A stretch of 64,000 bases of DNA from Nitrosomonas sp. (lineage in GTDB: Bacteria; Pseudomonadota; Gammaproteobacteria; Burkholderiales; Nitrosomonadaceae): NCBI GenBank assembly GCA_016708955.1, contig JADJES010000001.1:1-64000 (forward strand), given 5' to 3'. Within the stretch, counting starts at the first letter, position 1; each line of letters begins with the position of its first letter. Shown piece by piece: positions 8,861 through 19,136 of the stretch. The notes beneath the pieces are model-generated. The model had not been told where the DNA came from. It did no database searches and worked only from the letters and a program-made list of their open reading frames with translations. The translations under genes and the position numbers were made by a program.

Positions 8861-10272
8861 ATTTGCAAGGTAAAACAGTACTGGTGCTAGGAATGGGCGA
8901 AACGGGTTTGTCTATGGTGAAATGGTTAGTTCGTCAGGGCGCAATAGTACGTGCTGCAGATAGCCGTTTGGAGCCGCCACACTGGAAGGAAATCATGGAA
9001 ACACATCCAACTGTAAAGGGCTACAAAGGAAAATTTGAAGGCAAAGTTTTTGACGGGATTGAAATGATTGCAATGAGTCCCGGTGTCCCGTTGGCGGATC
9101 CTTTTGTGCAACAAGCCATACAGCGTGGCATACCAGTGATCGGTGACATGGTTCTTTTTGCCTGGGCACTTGAGCAAAGCGGTATGCCAAAGCCTAAGAT
9201 AGTGGCTATTACGGGATCGAATGGCAAGACAACAGTCACCGCGATGGTTGGCGCTATGTTGAAGAAATCAGACTGGAACGTTGAAGTGGCGGGCAATATT
9301 GGCCCCGCCGTTTTAAATGCACTCATGCAGCAAGTAGATGCGGGTAATTGGCCGCAAGCCTGGGTTTTGGAAACATCCAGCTTTCAATTGGAAACAACCC
9401 ATAGCCTGAACGCAGATGTCGCTACAGTACTGAATTTGAGCGAAGATCATTTGGATCGCTACACCGGTATGCAAGATTATGTGGCGGCAAAAGCAAGAGT
9501 CTTTTTACATGAAGGGAGCGGTGAAGGCATACAGATTCTCAACCGCAATGATCCGGGTGTCTGTGCTATGGCATTGCCGGGCAGAAAGCAAATTACTTTT
9601 GGATTGGATGAACCTCCGGCACAAACCGATTTTGGCATTATGCACGATGGAGATAATTTGTGGTTGATGGAAGGGGATTTACAATTAATGAAAACCTCCG
9701 AGCTGGTTGTCAATGGTTTGCATAATGCTATCAATGCACTAGCAGCATTGGCCCTGTGTCGTGCATTAGGCGTATCCATGGATCCGCGGTTGTCAGCGCT
9801 TCGGGAATTTCGTGGATTACCGCACCGGATGGAAAAGGTTGCTGCGTTTAACGGCGTTACTTTTTATGATGATTCCAAAAGCACGAATGTCGGCGCTACT
9901 GTGGCAGCACTAAACGGGATGAAGCAGAATGTCATTCTAATTGCCGGTGGAGATGGGAAGGGACAGGATTTCTCACATATGAAACAGGCGGTTGCTAATA
10001 ATGCCCGGGCAGTAGTGCTGATTGGCCGCGATGCGGGAATCATTGCTGGGGAATTGAAAGATTGCGGCGTTCCTATGCATTTTGCAGTTACCATGGAAGA
10101 GGCCATGCAGAAAAGCTTTTTACTGGCACAAGCAGGGGATGTGGTATTGCTGTCACCCGCTTGTGCCAGCTTCGATATGTTTAGAAATTATATACACCGC
10201 GCGGAAGTATTCGTCGCGGCCGTCAGAGATATTGAGAACAAATTCTTTAGTTTTGGACAGAAAAAACATTAA
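8857..10272 (+). CDS. murD: UDP-MurNAc-L-alanine:D-glutamate ligase MurD
   Basis: Cytoplasmic ligase adding D-Glu to UDP-MurNAc-L-Ala. It has an N-terminal Rossmann-like uracil-binding domain (VLVLGMGETGLSM near residue 8), the ATP loop AITGSNGKTTVTAM near residue 115 and the C-terminal LSPACASFDMF signature typical of MurD. Its length is 471 residues. The ATG overlaps the mraY stop. ftsW starts 3 bp downstream. Confidence 0.97.
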   Translation: MNLQGKTVLVLGMGETGLSMVKWLVRQGAIVRAADSRLEPPHWKEIMETHPTVKGYKGKFEGKVFDGIEMIAMSPGVPLADPFVQQAIQRGIPVIGDMVLFAWALEQSGMPKPKIVAITGSNGKTTVTAMVGAMLKKSDWNVEVAGNIGPAVLNALMQQVDAGNWPQAWVLETSSFQLETTHSLNADVATVLNLSEDHLDRYTGMQDYVAAKARVFLHEGSGEGIQILNRNDPGVCAMALPGRKQITFGLDEPPAQTDFGIMHDGDNLWLMEGDLQLMKTSELVVNGLHNAINALAALALCRALGVSMDPRLSALREFRGLPHRMEKVAAFNGVTFYDDSKSTNVGATVAALNGMKQNVILIAGGDGKGQDFSHMKQAVANNARAVVLIGRDAGIIAGELKDCGVPMHFAVTMEEAMQKSFLLAQAGDVVLLSPACASFDMFRNYIHRAEVFVAAVRDIENKFFSFGQKKH

Positions 10273-10275
10273 CTG

Positions 10276-11436
10276 ATGATCTATCAAGCAAACAATCAGA
10301 AGCAAAGGGTTCTAGCCGATTTTGATCAAGCGCTGGTGTGGTCGGTTGTACTGTTGTTGAGTATTGGATTGATCATGATCTATTCAGCTTCCATTGCGAT
10401 TGCAGAGGCGCAATTTGGCGCCGACCGCGCCGGTTATTATTTATTACGGCACAGCGCTTATCTGGCTGTCGGATTGCTGTTGGGATTGGTTACCTTTCAG
10501 GTGCCTATGCGGATATGGCAGAAATATGTCACCTATTTGTTCATGATCAGTGTCCTGATGCTGGTACTGGTTTTGATTCCCGGTATTGGTCATGAAGTTA
10601 ATGGCAGTCAGCGCTGGATTTCACTTTATGTGGTGAATATTCAACCCTCTGAGTTTGTGAAACTTTTTATGGTCTTATATACCGCCGACTATGTTAGTCG
10701 CAAAGCGGGCGATTTAAATTCTTTCCTGAAAGGGTTTCTTCCAATCACAGTAGTTCTATCCATCGTGGGATTTTTATTGTTACTGGAACCTGATTTCGGA
10801 GCATTTTTTGTAGTGACCGCACTGGTTATGTCTATCCTGTTTCTGGGGGGCGTCAGTTTAAAAATATTCATTGCGCTGATCGGTATTCTGGCGATTGGTT
10901 TGTATGAACTAATTTTGAGCTCAGAATACCGGATGGCTCGAGTGGTTGCATTTATGGATCCCTGGGCGGATCCGTATGGAAAAGGCTATCAGTTGAGCCA
11001 CGCGCTCATCGCATTTGGACGCGGCGAATGGTTTGGTGTCGGTTTGGGGGGCAGTGTCGAGAAACTCTTCTATTTGCCTGAAGCGCACACTGATTTCTTA
11101 CTTTCTGTACTGGCTGAGGAACTCGGGTTTGTAGGGGTAGCTGCAGTTATCCTATTGTTTGTCTGGCTCATCATGCGCGCTTTTGTCATCGGCAGGTTGG
11201 CGGCAAAATTGGGTAATCCTTTCTCGGCCTTGGCAGCGCAAGGGATTGGTATCTGGATCGGTGTACAGGCATTGATCAATATGGGCGTTAATATGGGCGT
11301 TTTACCCACCAAAGGGTTAACGCTACCGTTACTAAGTTTTGGTGGCAGCAGTATCACGGCAAATTGTATTGCATTAGCAGTGATACTACGGATTGACTGG
11401 GAAAACCGTCAGCGGTTGCGGGGGCTAAACGTATGA
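10276..11436 (+). CDS. ftsW: Peptidoglycan glycosyltransferase FtsW (SEDS family)
   Basis: Septal SEDS polymerase working with FtsI. About ten membrane helices run across 386 residues. Family landmarks include the QPSEFVKL segment, the LEPDFGAF segment and the C-terminal TLPLLSFGGSS signature. A short cytoplasmic tail is rich in Arg (RQRLRGLNV). It is encoded directly after murD and overlaps murG by 4 bp, the usual dcw order. Confidence 0.96.
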   Translation: MIYQANNQKQRVLADFDQALVWSVVLLLSIGLIMIYSASIAIAEAQFGADRAGYYLLRHSAYLAVGLLLGLVTFQVPMRIWQKYVTYLFMISVLMLVLVLIPGIGHEVNGSQRWISLYVVNIQPSEFVKLFMVLYTADYVSRKAGDLNSFLKGFLPITVVLSIVGFLLLLEPDFGAFFVVTALVMSILFLGGVSLKIFIALIGILAIGLYELILSSEYRMARVVAFMDPWADPYGKGYQLSHALIAFGRGEWFGVGLGGSVEKLFYLPEAHTDFLLSVLAEELGFVGVAAVILLFVWLIMRAFVIGRLAAKLGNPFSALAAQGIGIWIGVQALINMGVNMGVLPTKGLTLPLLSFGGSSITANCIALAVILRIDWENRQRLRGLNV

Positions 11437-12524
11437 GCGCACCTACCATTCTGATTATGGCTGGCGGCACCGGCGGACATGTGTTTCCGGGATTGGCAGT
11501 GGCCGACTATCTCCGGCAAGCCGGATGGCGCGTCGTTTGGCTAGGAACTGAAGCAGGAATGGAGCTAAAGTTGGTGCCGCAGCATGGCTATGAAACCGAA
11601 GTGATTAGTTTTTCTGGATTACGGGGTAAGCGATTGATCGCCTGGTTGATGCTACCGCTGCGTTTGCTTAAAGCGTTCTGGCAGAGTGTCCGGATTATTC
11701 ACCGCGTGAAGCCTGATGTGGTTCTAGGCATGGGCGGTTACCCTGCATTCCCTGGCGGCATGATGGCATCACTGTTAAATAAGCCATTGGTGATTCATGA
11801 ACAGAACTCGGTAGCGGGGTTAACCAATAAAGTTCTGGCGAAGCTAGCAGATAAAATTTTTCTCGGATTCCCGGATGCCATTCTGGCTGATCAAGAAAAA
11901 GTAATATGTTCTGGTAATCCAGTACGTTCAGAGATATCACAAATAGAGGCGCCTGAAAAACGCTTCCTGGGCCGGCAGGGAAAATTGAATTTGCTTGTCG
12001 TAGGCGGCAGTCTGGGTGCGCAAATCTTGAATACCCTTGTGCCGCAAGCGCTTAAATTAATATCGGAGAATCAGCGTCCGGCGGTGGTGCAGCAAGCGGG
12101 TACCGCAAATCTGGAAACAGTTAAAAAGGCTTATGAAGAACTGCAACTGGACGGAGAAGTGATCGCATTTATCGATGACATGGCAAAACGCTACGCCGCA
12201 TGTGATCTGGTATTGTGCCGTGCCGGCGCACTGACCATTGCGGAATTAAGCGCAGCAGGCGTCGCCAGCATACTGGTGCCGTATCCGCATGCGGTGGATG
12301 ACCATCAGACCAGTAATGCCAGATTTCTTTCTAGCCATGGCGCTGCCGTGTTATTGCCACAAAGTGAATTGACTGCGCAGAAGCTGGCGGAATTGCTGGC
12401 AAATTTGACACGGGAAAAATTGCTCGCTATGGCAATCGCTGCGCGTAGTCAGGCAAAACCGGAAGCAACCCGGATAGTTGCTGAGGCCTGTATTGAACTG
12501 AGCGGAGTGCTGCATGAAGCATAA
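11433..12524 (+). CDS. murG: Lipid II synthase MurG (UDP-GlcNAc transferase)
   Basis: Peripheral inner-membrane glycosyltransferase that adds GlcNAc to lipid I. The first glycine-rich loop GGTGGHVFPGLAVA is near residue 12, the second (VVGGSLGAQ) near residue 190, and the donor-binding CRAGALTIAEL stretch near residue 265. The 363 residues are typical of the GT28 family. It overlaps ftsW by 4 bp at the start and murC by 11 bp at the end. Confidence 0.97.
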   Translation: MSAPTILIMAGGTGGHVFPGLAVADYLRQAGWRVVWLGTEAGMELKLVPQHGYETEVISFSGLRGKRLIAWLMLPLRLLKAFWQSVRIIHRVKPDVVLGMGGYPAFPGGMMASLLNKPLVIHEQNSVAGLTNKVLAKLADKIFLGFPDAILADQEKVICSGNPVRSEISQIEAPEKRFLGRQGKLNLLVVGGSLGAQILNTLVPQALKLISENQRPAVVQQAGTANLETVKKAYEELQLDGEVIAFIDDMAKRYAACDLVLCRAGALTIAELSAAGVASILVPYPHAVDDHQTSNARFLSSHGAAVLLPQSELTAQKLAELLANLTREKLLAMAIAARSQAKPEATRIVAEACIELSGVLHEA

Positions 12525-13941
12525 AGTTAAACACATTCATTTTGTCGGCATCGGTGGCGCGGGCATGAGCGGTATTGCCGAAGTTTTTGTTAATTTGGGT
12601 TATCAGGTCAGCGGCTCAGATCTGATGGACAATCAGGTAACTCAACGTTTGGCCAAGCTGGGTATAAAAGTGTATGACGGCCATACCAGCCAGCAGATAG
12701 CCGGTGCAGATGTGGTAGTTATCTCGACAGCGGTCAAGCCGGACAATCCTGAAGTGATCGCAGCCAAAAACAAGAATATTCCGGTTGTGCCGCGTGCATT
12801 AATGCTGGCAGAATTGCTCAGACTGCGCAGTGGCATAGCAATTGCCGGCACGCACGGCAAGACTACCACCACCAGTTTGATTGCCAGCATACTGGCCGCA
12901 GCAGATATGGACCCCACATTTGTTATCGGTGGAAAACTGGAAGCGGCGGGTTGTCATGCGAAATTAGGAAGTGGTGAATTCATTGTTGTCGAAGCGGATG
13001 AATCGGATGCGTCATTTTTGTATTTGCAACCAATTCTGACCGTAGTGACAAATATCGATGAAGATCATATGGAAACTTATGGTCATGACTTCAACCGCTT
13101 AAAGCAAACATTTGTAGAGTTTGTACAGCACCTGCCCTTTTACGGAATGGCCGTGGTGTGTGTGGATGATGCCAATGTGCGTGACGTGCTGCCGGCTATT
13201 ACGAAACCTATTACCACGTATGGATTGTCCGAAGATGCGCAAGTTCGCGCCATCAATATTCAGTATGCAAATCATCAGATGAAGTTCACTGCCGTGGTCG
13301 GTGTTAATGGCTCAGCCCGTCAACTGGAAATCACCCTGAACTTACCCGGCTTACATAATATACAGAATGCACTGGCGGCGATTGCGGTCGCCAACGAGAT
13401 CGGTGTGCCGGATGTGGCGATTGTCAAGGCACTATTAGAATTCAAAGGGGTGGAAAGGCGATTTCAACAATACGGAGAAATTAAATTCTCCGCGCAGAAG
13501 AGCTTTGCGCTTGTTGATGACTATGGTCATCATCCGGCTGAAATGGAAGCAACCATCAAAGCGGCTCGCGGTGCCTTTCCTGGCCGGCGATTAGTAGTGG
13601 CATTTCAACCGCATCGCTACACACGTACCCGGGATGCGTTCGAGGGTTTTGCCCGGGTTTTATCACAAGTTGATGTGTTGTTGCTCACAGAAGTTTATCC
13701 GGCAGGTGAAGATCCTATCGTTGCAGCGGATAGTAAATCATTGGCACGTTCCATCCGCGTGCAAGGAAAAGTGGAACCCATTTATATTGAGGAAGTGGAT
13801 GACTTATCTCAAGCCATTCTTGATGTTGTGCAAGATGGCGATGTTGTGCTGGTGATGGGGGCAGGTTCTGTGGCAAAAATAGCGCCGCATATCGCCCAAC
13901 TGAAGAATAAGTTGACTGTTGTTAATGGTTATGAATACTGA
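12514..13941 (+). CDS. murC: UDP-N-acetylmuramate:L-alanine ligase MurC
   Basis: First of the stem-peptide ligases, joining L-Ala to UDP-MurNAc. N-terminal FVGIGGAGMSGIAEV (nucleotide-sugar binding), ATP loop GTHGKTTTTSLIASIL near residue 113 and EADESDASFL are MurC hallmarks. The length of 475 residues is normal. It overlaps murG by 11 bp. The next gene, murB, begins in or close to its 3' end. Confidence 0.97.
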   Translation: MKHKVKHIHFVGIGGAGMSGIAEVFVNLGYQVSGSDLMDNQVTQRLAKLGIKVYDGHTSQQIAGADVVVISTAVKPDNPEVIAAKNKNIPVVPRALMLAELLRLRSGIAIAGTHGKTTTTSLIASILAAADMDPTFVIGGKLEAAGCHAKLGSGEFIVVEADESDASFLYLQPILTVVTNIDEDHMETYGHDFNRLKQTFVEFVQHLPFYGMAVVCVDDANVRDVLPAITKPITTYGLSEDAQVRAINIQYANHQMKFTAVVGVNGSARQLEITLNLPGLHNIQNALAAIAVANEIGVPDVAIVKALLEFKGVERRFQQYGEIKFSAQKSFALVDDYGHHPAEMEATIKAARGAFPGRRLVVAFQPHRYTRTRDAFEGFARVLSQVDVLLLTEVYPAGEDPIVAADSKSLARSIRVQGKVEPIYIEEVDDLSQAILDVVQDGDVVLVMGAGSVAKIAPHIAQLKNKLTVVNGYEY

Positions 13942-13987
13942 GAATCAATGGGGAATGACCAGTTTGTCACCAAATACAAGGTTTGCT

Positions 13988-14944
13988 ATGTCAGCAAACG
14001 ATCTATTGACCGGTGATGCGGGCATGCCTGCTCTGCGTGGTCTAATGCGTACTGATGAACCCATGAGCAAACATACTTCCTGGCGTGTTGGGGGATATGC
14101 GGACCATTATTACGTGCCGGCTGATCTGGACGATTTTGCAAATTTCCTGCAGGAATCACCTCATGAATCCATTGTTGTCATCGGATTAGGCAGCAATCTG
14201 CTGGTTAGGGACGGTGGTTTACGCAGTACGGTGATAGCACTACATGCACAATTAAATGATTTACGGTTGATTGAGCAGAATGAGTCCGGTGGTCTCATTT
14301 ATGCAAGCGCCGGCGTAGCCTGTGCAAAGATTGCACGATTTGCCGCCAGGCATAATCTGGCTGGCGCAGAATTTCTGGCAGGCATACCAGGCACAATAGG
14401 CGGAGCGCTGGCAATGAATGCAGGATGCTATGGATCAGAGACTTGGGAAATTGTTGCGCAGGTGCAGATTATTAATCGCAGTGGACATGTATTTATTCGT
14501 CAACCGGGTGGGTACACAATTGGCTATCGCAGCGTAGAACTGCAACACGAGTTGACCGGCACGGTTGAAACAGAGTGGTTTGCTGGCGGGTATCTCAGAT
14601 TACCGCATGGGGATCAGACTGAATCGCGTCAACGCATTAAGAAACTGCTGGCGCAACGTGTGGACAGTCAACCGCTCAATCTACCAAATGCGGGTTCGGT
14701 ATTTCGCAACCCCCCGGAAGATTATGCAGCGCGTTTAATTGAAGCCTGCGGTTTAAAGGGGTGCGGTATTGGCGGTGCCATGGTTTCACCCAAACATGCC
14801 AATTTTATTGTCAATACTGGTAATGCCACCGCAACGGACATTGAAGCCTTGATCCTGATGGTGCAGAGTAGAGTAATGAAAGCAACGGGCATCGAGTTGC
14901 ACCAGGAAATCCGGATCATCGGCGATGCCAGGAGGCTTACGTAG
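13988..14944 (+). CDS. murB: UDP-N-acetylenolpyruvoylglucosamine reductase MurB
   Basis: FAD-dependent reductase producing UDP-MurNAc. Visible features: HTSWRVGG near the N-terminus, the FAD-binding VIGLGSNLLVRD segment, AGIPGTIGGALAMNAGCYG, and NAGSVFRNP carrying the conserved Ser that protonates the enol intermediate. The frame is open back to a TTG at 13919 inside murC. I chose the ATG at 13988 because it has an AAGG about 7 bases upstream and gives 318 residues; ATGs at 13925, 13931 and 13957 are alternatives. The stop is followed immediately by the GTG start of ddlB. Confidence 0.93.
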   Translation: MSANDLLTGDAGMPALRGLMRTDEPMSKHTSWRVGGYADHYYVPADLDDFANFLQESPHESIVVIGLGSNLLVRDGGLRSTVIALHAQLNDLRLIEQNESGGLIYASAGVACAKIARFAARHNLAGAEFLAGIPGTIGGALAMNAGCYGSETWEIVAQVQIINRSGHVFIRQPGGYTIGYRSVELQHELTGTVETEWFAGGYLRLPHGDQTESRQRIKKLLAQRVDSQPLNLPNAGSVFRNPPEDYAARLIEACGLKGCGIGGAMVSPKHANFIVNTGNATATDIEALILMVQSRVMKATGIELHQEIRIIGDARRLT

Positions 14945-15861
14945 TGATAGCGCATAACTTCGGCAAAGTAGCAGTTCTACTCGGCGGCCGTTCTGCAGAG
15001 CGTGAAATATCACTGCAAAGCGGGCACGCTGTTCTGGATGCGTTGCGTCGAGGTGGTGTCGATGCTTACCCATTTGATCCGGCAGAGCAAGCATTGGAAG
15101 CACTTTTACATCAAGGCTTCAATAGAGCGTTTATCGCGCTGCACGGGCGTTTTGGTGAAGATGGCACAATCCAGGGTGTGCTGGAATGGCTGGGATTACC
15201 TTATACAGGCAGTGGTGTCATGGCCAGTGCGCTCGCCATGGATAAATGGCGCACCAAATTGATCTGGCAGGCAACAGGTATCCAATCGCCACGCTATGAA
15301 TTGCTGCAAGCTGACAGTAATTTTGAACAAGTTGCTGAAACCTTGGGATTACCACTGATTGTTAAACCAGCGCGGGAAGGATCCACGATTGGTTTGAGTA
15401 AAGTGCATCACAAACAGGATTTGGCAGCAGCCTATCAATTAGCCGCACAGCATGATGGGCTGGTACTCGCTGAAGAATTCATTGCAGGAACGGAATTGAC
15501 AGTTGCTATTCTGGGAGTAACGCCCCTGCCAGTCGTGAAAATTGAAATCGCCGGTGAGCTTTATGATTATGAAGCCAAGTATTTCTCGAATGAGACAAAG
15601 TACTTCTGCCCAAGCGGTTTACCGGAGGAATTGGAATCGATAATCCAAAGACAAGCATTGCGGGCTTATCAGGTGTTGGGCTGTCAGGGTTGGGGAAGGG
15701 TTGATTTGATCCTAAGTCAAACCAATCAACTTTATTTTCTCGAGGCGAACACCTCACCTGGAATGACTAGCCATAGTCTGGTGCCGATGGCAGCCAGAAC
15801 TGCCGGAATTTCGTTTGAGGATCTGGTTTTGAGAATATTGGATTTGTCTCATGTGGAATAA
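14944..15861 (+). CDS. ddlB: D-alanine:D-alanine ligase
   Basis: ATP-grasp ligase making the D-Ala-D-Ala dipeptide used by MurF. The N-terminal VLLGGRSAEREISL, the central LPLIVKPAREGSTIGLS and the C-terminal LEANTSPGMTSHSLVPMAA match the Ddl family; the last contains the metal- and substrate-binding residues. 305 residues is normal. The start is a GTG sharing a base with the murB stop; no ATG is better placed. The 3' end overlaps ftsQ by 11 bp. Confidence 0.96.
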   Translation: MIAHNFGKVAVLLGGRSAEREISLQSGHAVLDALRRGGVDAYPFDPAEQALEALLHQGFNRAFIALHGRFGEDGTIQGVLEWLGLPYTGSGVMASALAMDKWRTKLIWQATGIQSPRYELLQADSNFEQVAETLGLPLIVKPAREGSTIGLSKVHHKQDLAAAYQLAAQHDGLVLAEEFIAGTELTVAILGVTPLPVVKIEIAGELYDYEAKYFSNETKYFCPSGLPEELESIIQRQALRAYQVLGCQGWGRVDLILSQTNQLYFLEANTSPGMTSHSLVPMAARTAGISFEDLVLRILDLSHVE

Positions 15862-16627
15862 CCATCACGCTCTGGATTTGTTAGCAAAGATACTGTTTGC
15901 TTTAGTGGCGATGGCGGTGTTGTATGCAATCAGTTTGCAGCTTATTAAGCCGCCCTTATTCCCAATTAAAGAGATAAATGTGCAAGCTGTACAGGGTTCA
16001 GAGAAAGATAATACGAAATTACACAATATTACTCATGAACAGATCGAGCAACTTGTTAGAAACGAAATTGAAGGAAACTTTATTTCGGTCAATCTAACTG
16101 CAGTACGAGAAGCATTTGTAAAATTGCCCTGGGTTCGTGATGCCAGAGTAAACAGAAAGTGGCCCGATGGTCTGAATGTAATACTGGAAGAGCATCACGC
16201 ATTGGCCTACTGGGGAAGTCATGCGCTGGTCAATACTTACGGTGAGGTATTCCGGGTTACCGTAGAAATGGGTCTGCCCGTTTTTACCGGACCCAATGAA
16301 GCCAGTGCGTACGAAGTCGCGCTGCAATATGCGCGTTTCAATAAAATACTGGTGCCCTTACAACAGCATATTGCGGAGATAAACCTGACTCCACGCTATG
16401 CTTGGCGTATTCAACTAAACACCGGAACAATACTGGAGTTAGGGCGAAATGAGATAGAGGAAAGACTTACCCGCTATGTTTTAGTATATAACCACAGTAT
16501 TGCTCGACTAAATCAGCAAGAACCGTTGGCATATGTCGATTTGCGTTATCCAAATGGTTTTGCTATCCGCATGCCTGAAGAAATGCAGCATGTACCACGT
16601 AAATCCGGCACGAGGAGAGAAACGTGA
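15851..16627 (+). CDS. ftsQ: Cell division protein FtsQ
   Basis: Bitopic divisome scaffold of 258 residues linking early and late division proteins. A short cytoplasmic N-terminus is followed by one membrane helix (residues ~12-32), a POTRA domain beginning with FPIKEINVQAV and containing LPWVRDARVNRKWP, and then the FtsQ/DivIB beta domain. The order ddlB-ftsQ-ftsA-ftsZ supports the call. A 20-bp gap with a good Shine-Dalgarno (GGGAGATGGAG) leads to ftsA. Confidence 0.95.
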   Translation: MWNNHHALDLLAKILFALVAMAVLYAISLQLIKPPLFPIKEINVQAVQGSEKDNTKLHNITHEQIEQLVRNEIEGNFISVNLTAVREAFVKLPWVRDARVNRKWPDGLNVILEEHHALAYWGSHALVNTYGEVFRVTVEMGLPVFTGPNEASAYEVALQYARFNKILVPLQQHIAEINLTPRYAWRIQLNTGTILELGRNEIEERLTRYVLVYNHSIARLNQQEPLAYVDLRYPNGFAIRMPEEMQHVPRKSGTRRET

Positions 16628-16647
16628 GACCAGGGAGATGGAGCTAG

Positions 16648-17886
16648 ATGAATAAAGCGAGAGAAAATAGAAATTTGGTTGTCGGTCTAGACATTGGCAC
16701 ATCAAAAATTGTGGCCGTCGTCGCGGAGGTTATTCCAGAAGGCGGCTTTGAGGTGATTGGTTTAGGCAGCCATCCTTCACGCGGATTGAAAAAAGGTGTA
16801 GTAGCCAATATCGAAACAACGGTGAATGCCATTCAGCGCGCATTAGAAGAAGCGGAATTGATGGCGGATTGCAAGATTCATGAAGTTTATACTGGGATAG
16901 CCGGCAGTCATATCAAAGGCTTTAATTCAGATGGCATGGTGCCCATTAAGGACAAGGAAGTCACCGAAAAAGATGTGGAACGGGTGATGGAAGCGGCAAA
17001 GGCTGTGAACATACCGGCTGATCAGCAAATCCTGCACATCCTGAATCAGGAATTCATTATTGACGGTCAGGAAGATGTGCGCGAACCGGTGGGTATGAGC
17101 GGCATACGGCTGGAAGTGAAAGTGCATATTGTGACCGGAGCAGTTTCTGCCGCTCAGAATATCGTGAAATGTGTGCATCGTTGCGGCCTGGAAGTTCGCG
17201 ATTTGATATTGCAACCATTGGCCTCCGCGATGGCCGTGTTATCCGACGATGAGAAAGATCTGGGTGTCTGCTTAGTGGATATCGGCGGCGGAACGACAGA
17301 TATCGCGGTATTTACACATGGGGCGATCCGGCATACCGCGGTCATTCCGATCGCAGGCGATCAAATAACCAATGATATTGCGATGGCATTACGTACCCCG
17401 ACGAAGAGTGCTGAAGATATCAAATGCCGCTACGGGTGTGCATTAAGAAGTCTTGCCGATACGCAAGAGATGGTGGAAGTGCCGGATGTGGGTAATCGCG
17501 GTTCGCGCCAGTTATCCAAACAAACCTTGGCTGAAGTAATTGAACCCCGTGCGGAGGAACTCTACTGTCTGGTGCAAGCCGAGCTACGCCGTAGCGGATT
17601 TGAAGAATTACTTTCATCAGGAATCGTAATAACGGGCGGGTCTGCCTCATTACGCGGCATGGTGGAATTGGGCGAAGAGATTTTTCACATGCCCGTGCGA
17701 TTAGGCCTACCTAATTATCATGGCAATTTAAAGGAAGTGATCCATACACCTCGATACTCGACAGGTATTGGTTTAATTCTGGCCGGTATCGAGCAGATGC
17801 AGCATCAACAGGGTTCAAGAATGCAGGGGGGTTCTGCCAAGCAGATTTTTTCCAGAATGAAGGGGTGGTTTCAAAGAAATTTCTAA
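16648..17886 (+). CDS. ftsA: Cell division protein FtsA
   Basis: Actin-like ATPase that tethers FtsZ to the membrane. The phosphate-1 loop VVGLDIGTSKIVAVV is at the N-terminus, the SHV/1C insert follows, and phosphate-2 is VDIGGGTTDIAVF near residue 205. The C-terminal FSRMKGWFQRNF is the amphipathic membrane-targeting helix. The length of 412 residues is standard. It is separated from ftsZ by 68 bp. Confidence 0.97.
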   Translation: MNKARENRNLVVGLDIGTSKIVAVVAEVIPEGGFEVIGLGSHPSRGLKKGVVANIETTVNAIQRALEEAELMADCKIHEVYTGIAGSHIKGFNSDGMVPIKDKEVTEKDVERVMEAAKAVNIPADQQILHILNQEFIIDGQEDVREPVGMSGIRLEVKVHIVTGAVSAAQNIVKCVHRCGLEVRDLILQPLASAMAVLSDDEKDLGVCLVDIGGGTTDIAVFTHGAIRHTAVIPIAGDQITNDIAMALRTPTKSAEDIKCRYGCALRSLADTQEMVEVPDVGNRGSRQLSKQTLAEVIEPRAEELYCLVQAELRRSGFEELLSSGIVITGGSASLRGMVELGEEIFHMPVRLGLPNYHGNLKEVIHTPRYSTGIGLILAGIEQMQHQQGSRMQGGSAKQIFSRMKGWFQRNF

Positions 17887-17954
17887 TTCGAAATTTCAAG
17901 AGTTGTATTTGCAGTCAAGCGGCTTTAATTTCAATGTACTAAAGGAGAAACATT

Positions 17955-19106
17955 ATGTTCGAAATCATGAATAACGATACTCAAGAGGCAGTCATCAAAG
18001 TTGTTGGTGTTGGTGGTTGCGGAAGCAATGCAGTGGACCATATGATCCAGAATGGCATGCAAGGCGTTGAGTTCATCAGTATGAATACTGATGCGCAAGC
18101 ATTGAAAGGAAATAAAGCGCCAACAATACTGCAACTGGGTACAGGCATTACCAAAGGATTGGGCGCAGGGGCAAACCCTGAAATTGGACGTGAAGCCGCT
18201 CTGGAAGATCGTGACCGGATTGCCGAGCTGATTCAGGGTGCGGATATGCTGTTTATCACTGCAGGGATGGGGGGCGGAACAGGGACAGGTGCAGCACCCG
18301 TTGTAGCACAAGTTGCCAAGGAAATGGGTATTCTAACCGTAGCTGTTGTCAGTAAGCCATTTGCATTTGAAGGAAAACGCCTTGTAGCCGCTAAGGCAGG
18401 AATGGAAGCACTCTCACAGCACGTTGATTCGTTGATCGTGATCCCTAACGATAAATTGATGATGGTGTTAGGTAATGATATCTCCATGCTGGATGCATTT
18501 AAAGCCGCCAACGATGTGCTGTATGGTGCAGTAGCCGGTATCGCGGAAGTCATTAATTGTCCGGGTTTGGTTAATGTGGATTTTGCTGACGTCAAAACTG
18601 TGATGTCCGAGATGGGGATGGCAATGATGGGATCCGCATTAGCGATGGGTGTCGATCGCGCACGTGTTGCAGCAGAACGTGCCGTTTCAAGTCCGCTGCT
18701 AGAAGATATTTCCTTGGCCGGCGCGCGTGGTATTTTGGTAAATATTACCGCCAGTCAATCACTGAAAATGCGCGAAGTCCATGAAGTGATGAATACGATT
18801 AAAGATCTCACCGCTGAAGATGCAACCATTATTGTGGGCACAGTGATTGATGAAAATATGGCCGACAATTTGCGCGTAACCATGGTTGCGACCGGGCTTG
18901 GCAGTTTAGTCAGCCAAAGCCAGAATACACCATTGACTGTTATCCATAACCGTACCGGAACCGATGACAGAGATTCAATTTATTCCTCAGAAGAGCCAGC
19001 CGTAATGCGGACAGGTAGAAGAAGCAATGCCACCGTAGCAGCGATGCGTCAATCCGGCGTTGATCCAATGGACATTCCGGCTTTTTTGAGAAGGCAAGCG
19101 GATTAG
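17955..19106 (+). CDS. ftsZ: Cell division GTPase FtsZ
   Basis: Tubulin-like GTPase forming the Z ring. GVGGCGSNAVDHM opens the Rossmann domain, and the tubulin signature GGGTGTGAAP lies near residue 105. A variable linker follows residue ~320, and the conserved C-terminal peptide DIPAFLRRQAD, which binds FtsA and other partners, closes the protein. 383 residues. A strong AAAGGAG Shine-Dalgarno sits in front of the ATG at 17955. lpxC, which often follows ftsZ in proteobacteria, is not found here; a hairpin ends the cluster instead. Confidence 0.98.
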   Translation: MFEIMNNDTQEAVIKVVGVGGCGSNAVDHMIQNGMQGVEFISMNTDAQALKGNKAPTILQLGTGITKGLGAGANPEIGREAALEDRDRIAELIQGADMLFITAGMGGGTGTGAAPVVAQVAKEMGILTVAVVSKPFAFEGKRLVAAKAGMEALSQHVDSLIVIPNDKLMMVLGNDISMLDAFKAANDVLYGAVAGIAEVINCPGLVNVDFADVKTVMSEMGMAMMGSALAMGVDRARVAAERAVSSPLLEDISLAGARGILVNITASQSLKMREVHEVMNTIKDLTAEDATIIVGTVIDENMADNLRVTMVATGLGSLVSQSQNTPLTVIHNRTGTDDRDSIYSSEEPAVMRTGRRSNATVAAMRQSGVDPMDIPAFLRRQAD

Positions 19107-19136
19107 TCAGATTAAGTGTTGAAAACAGTTTGATGA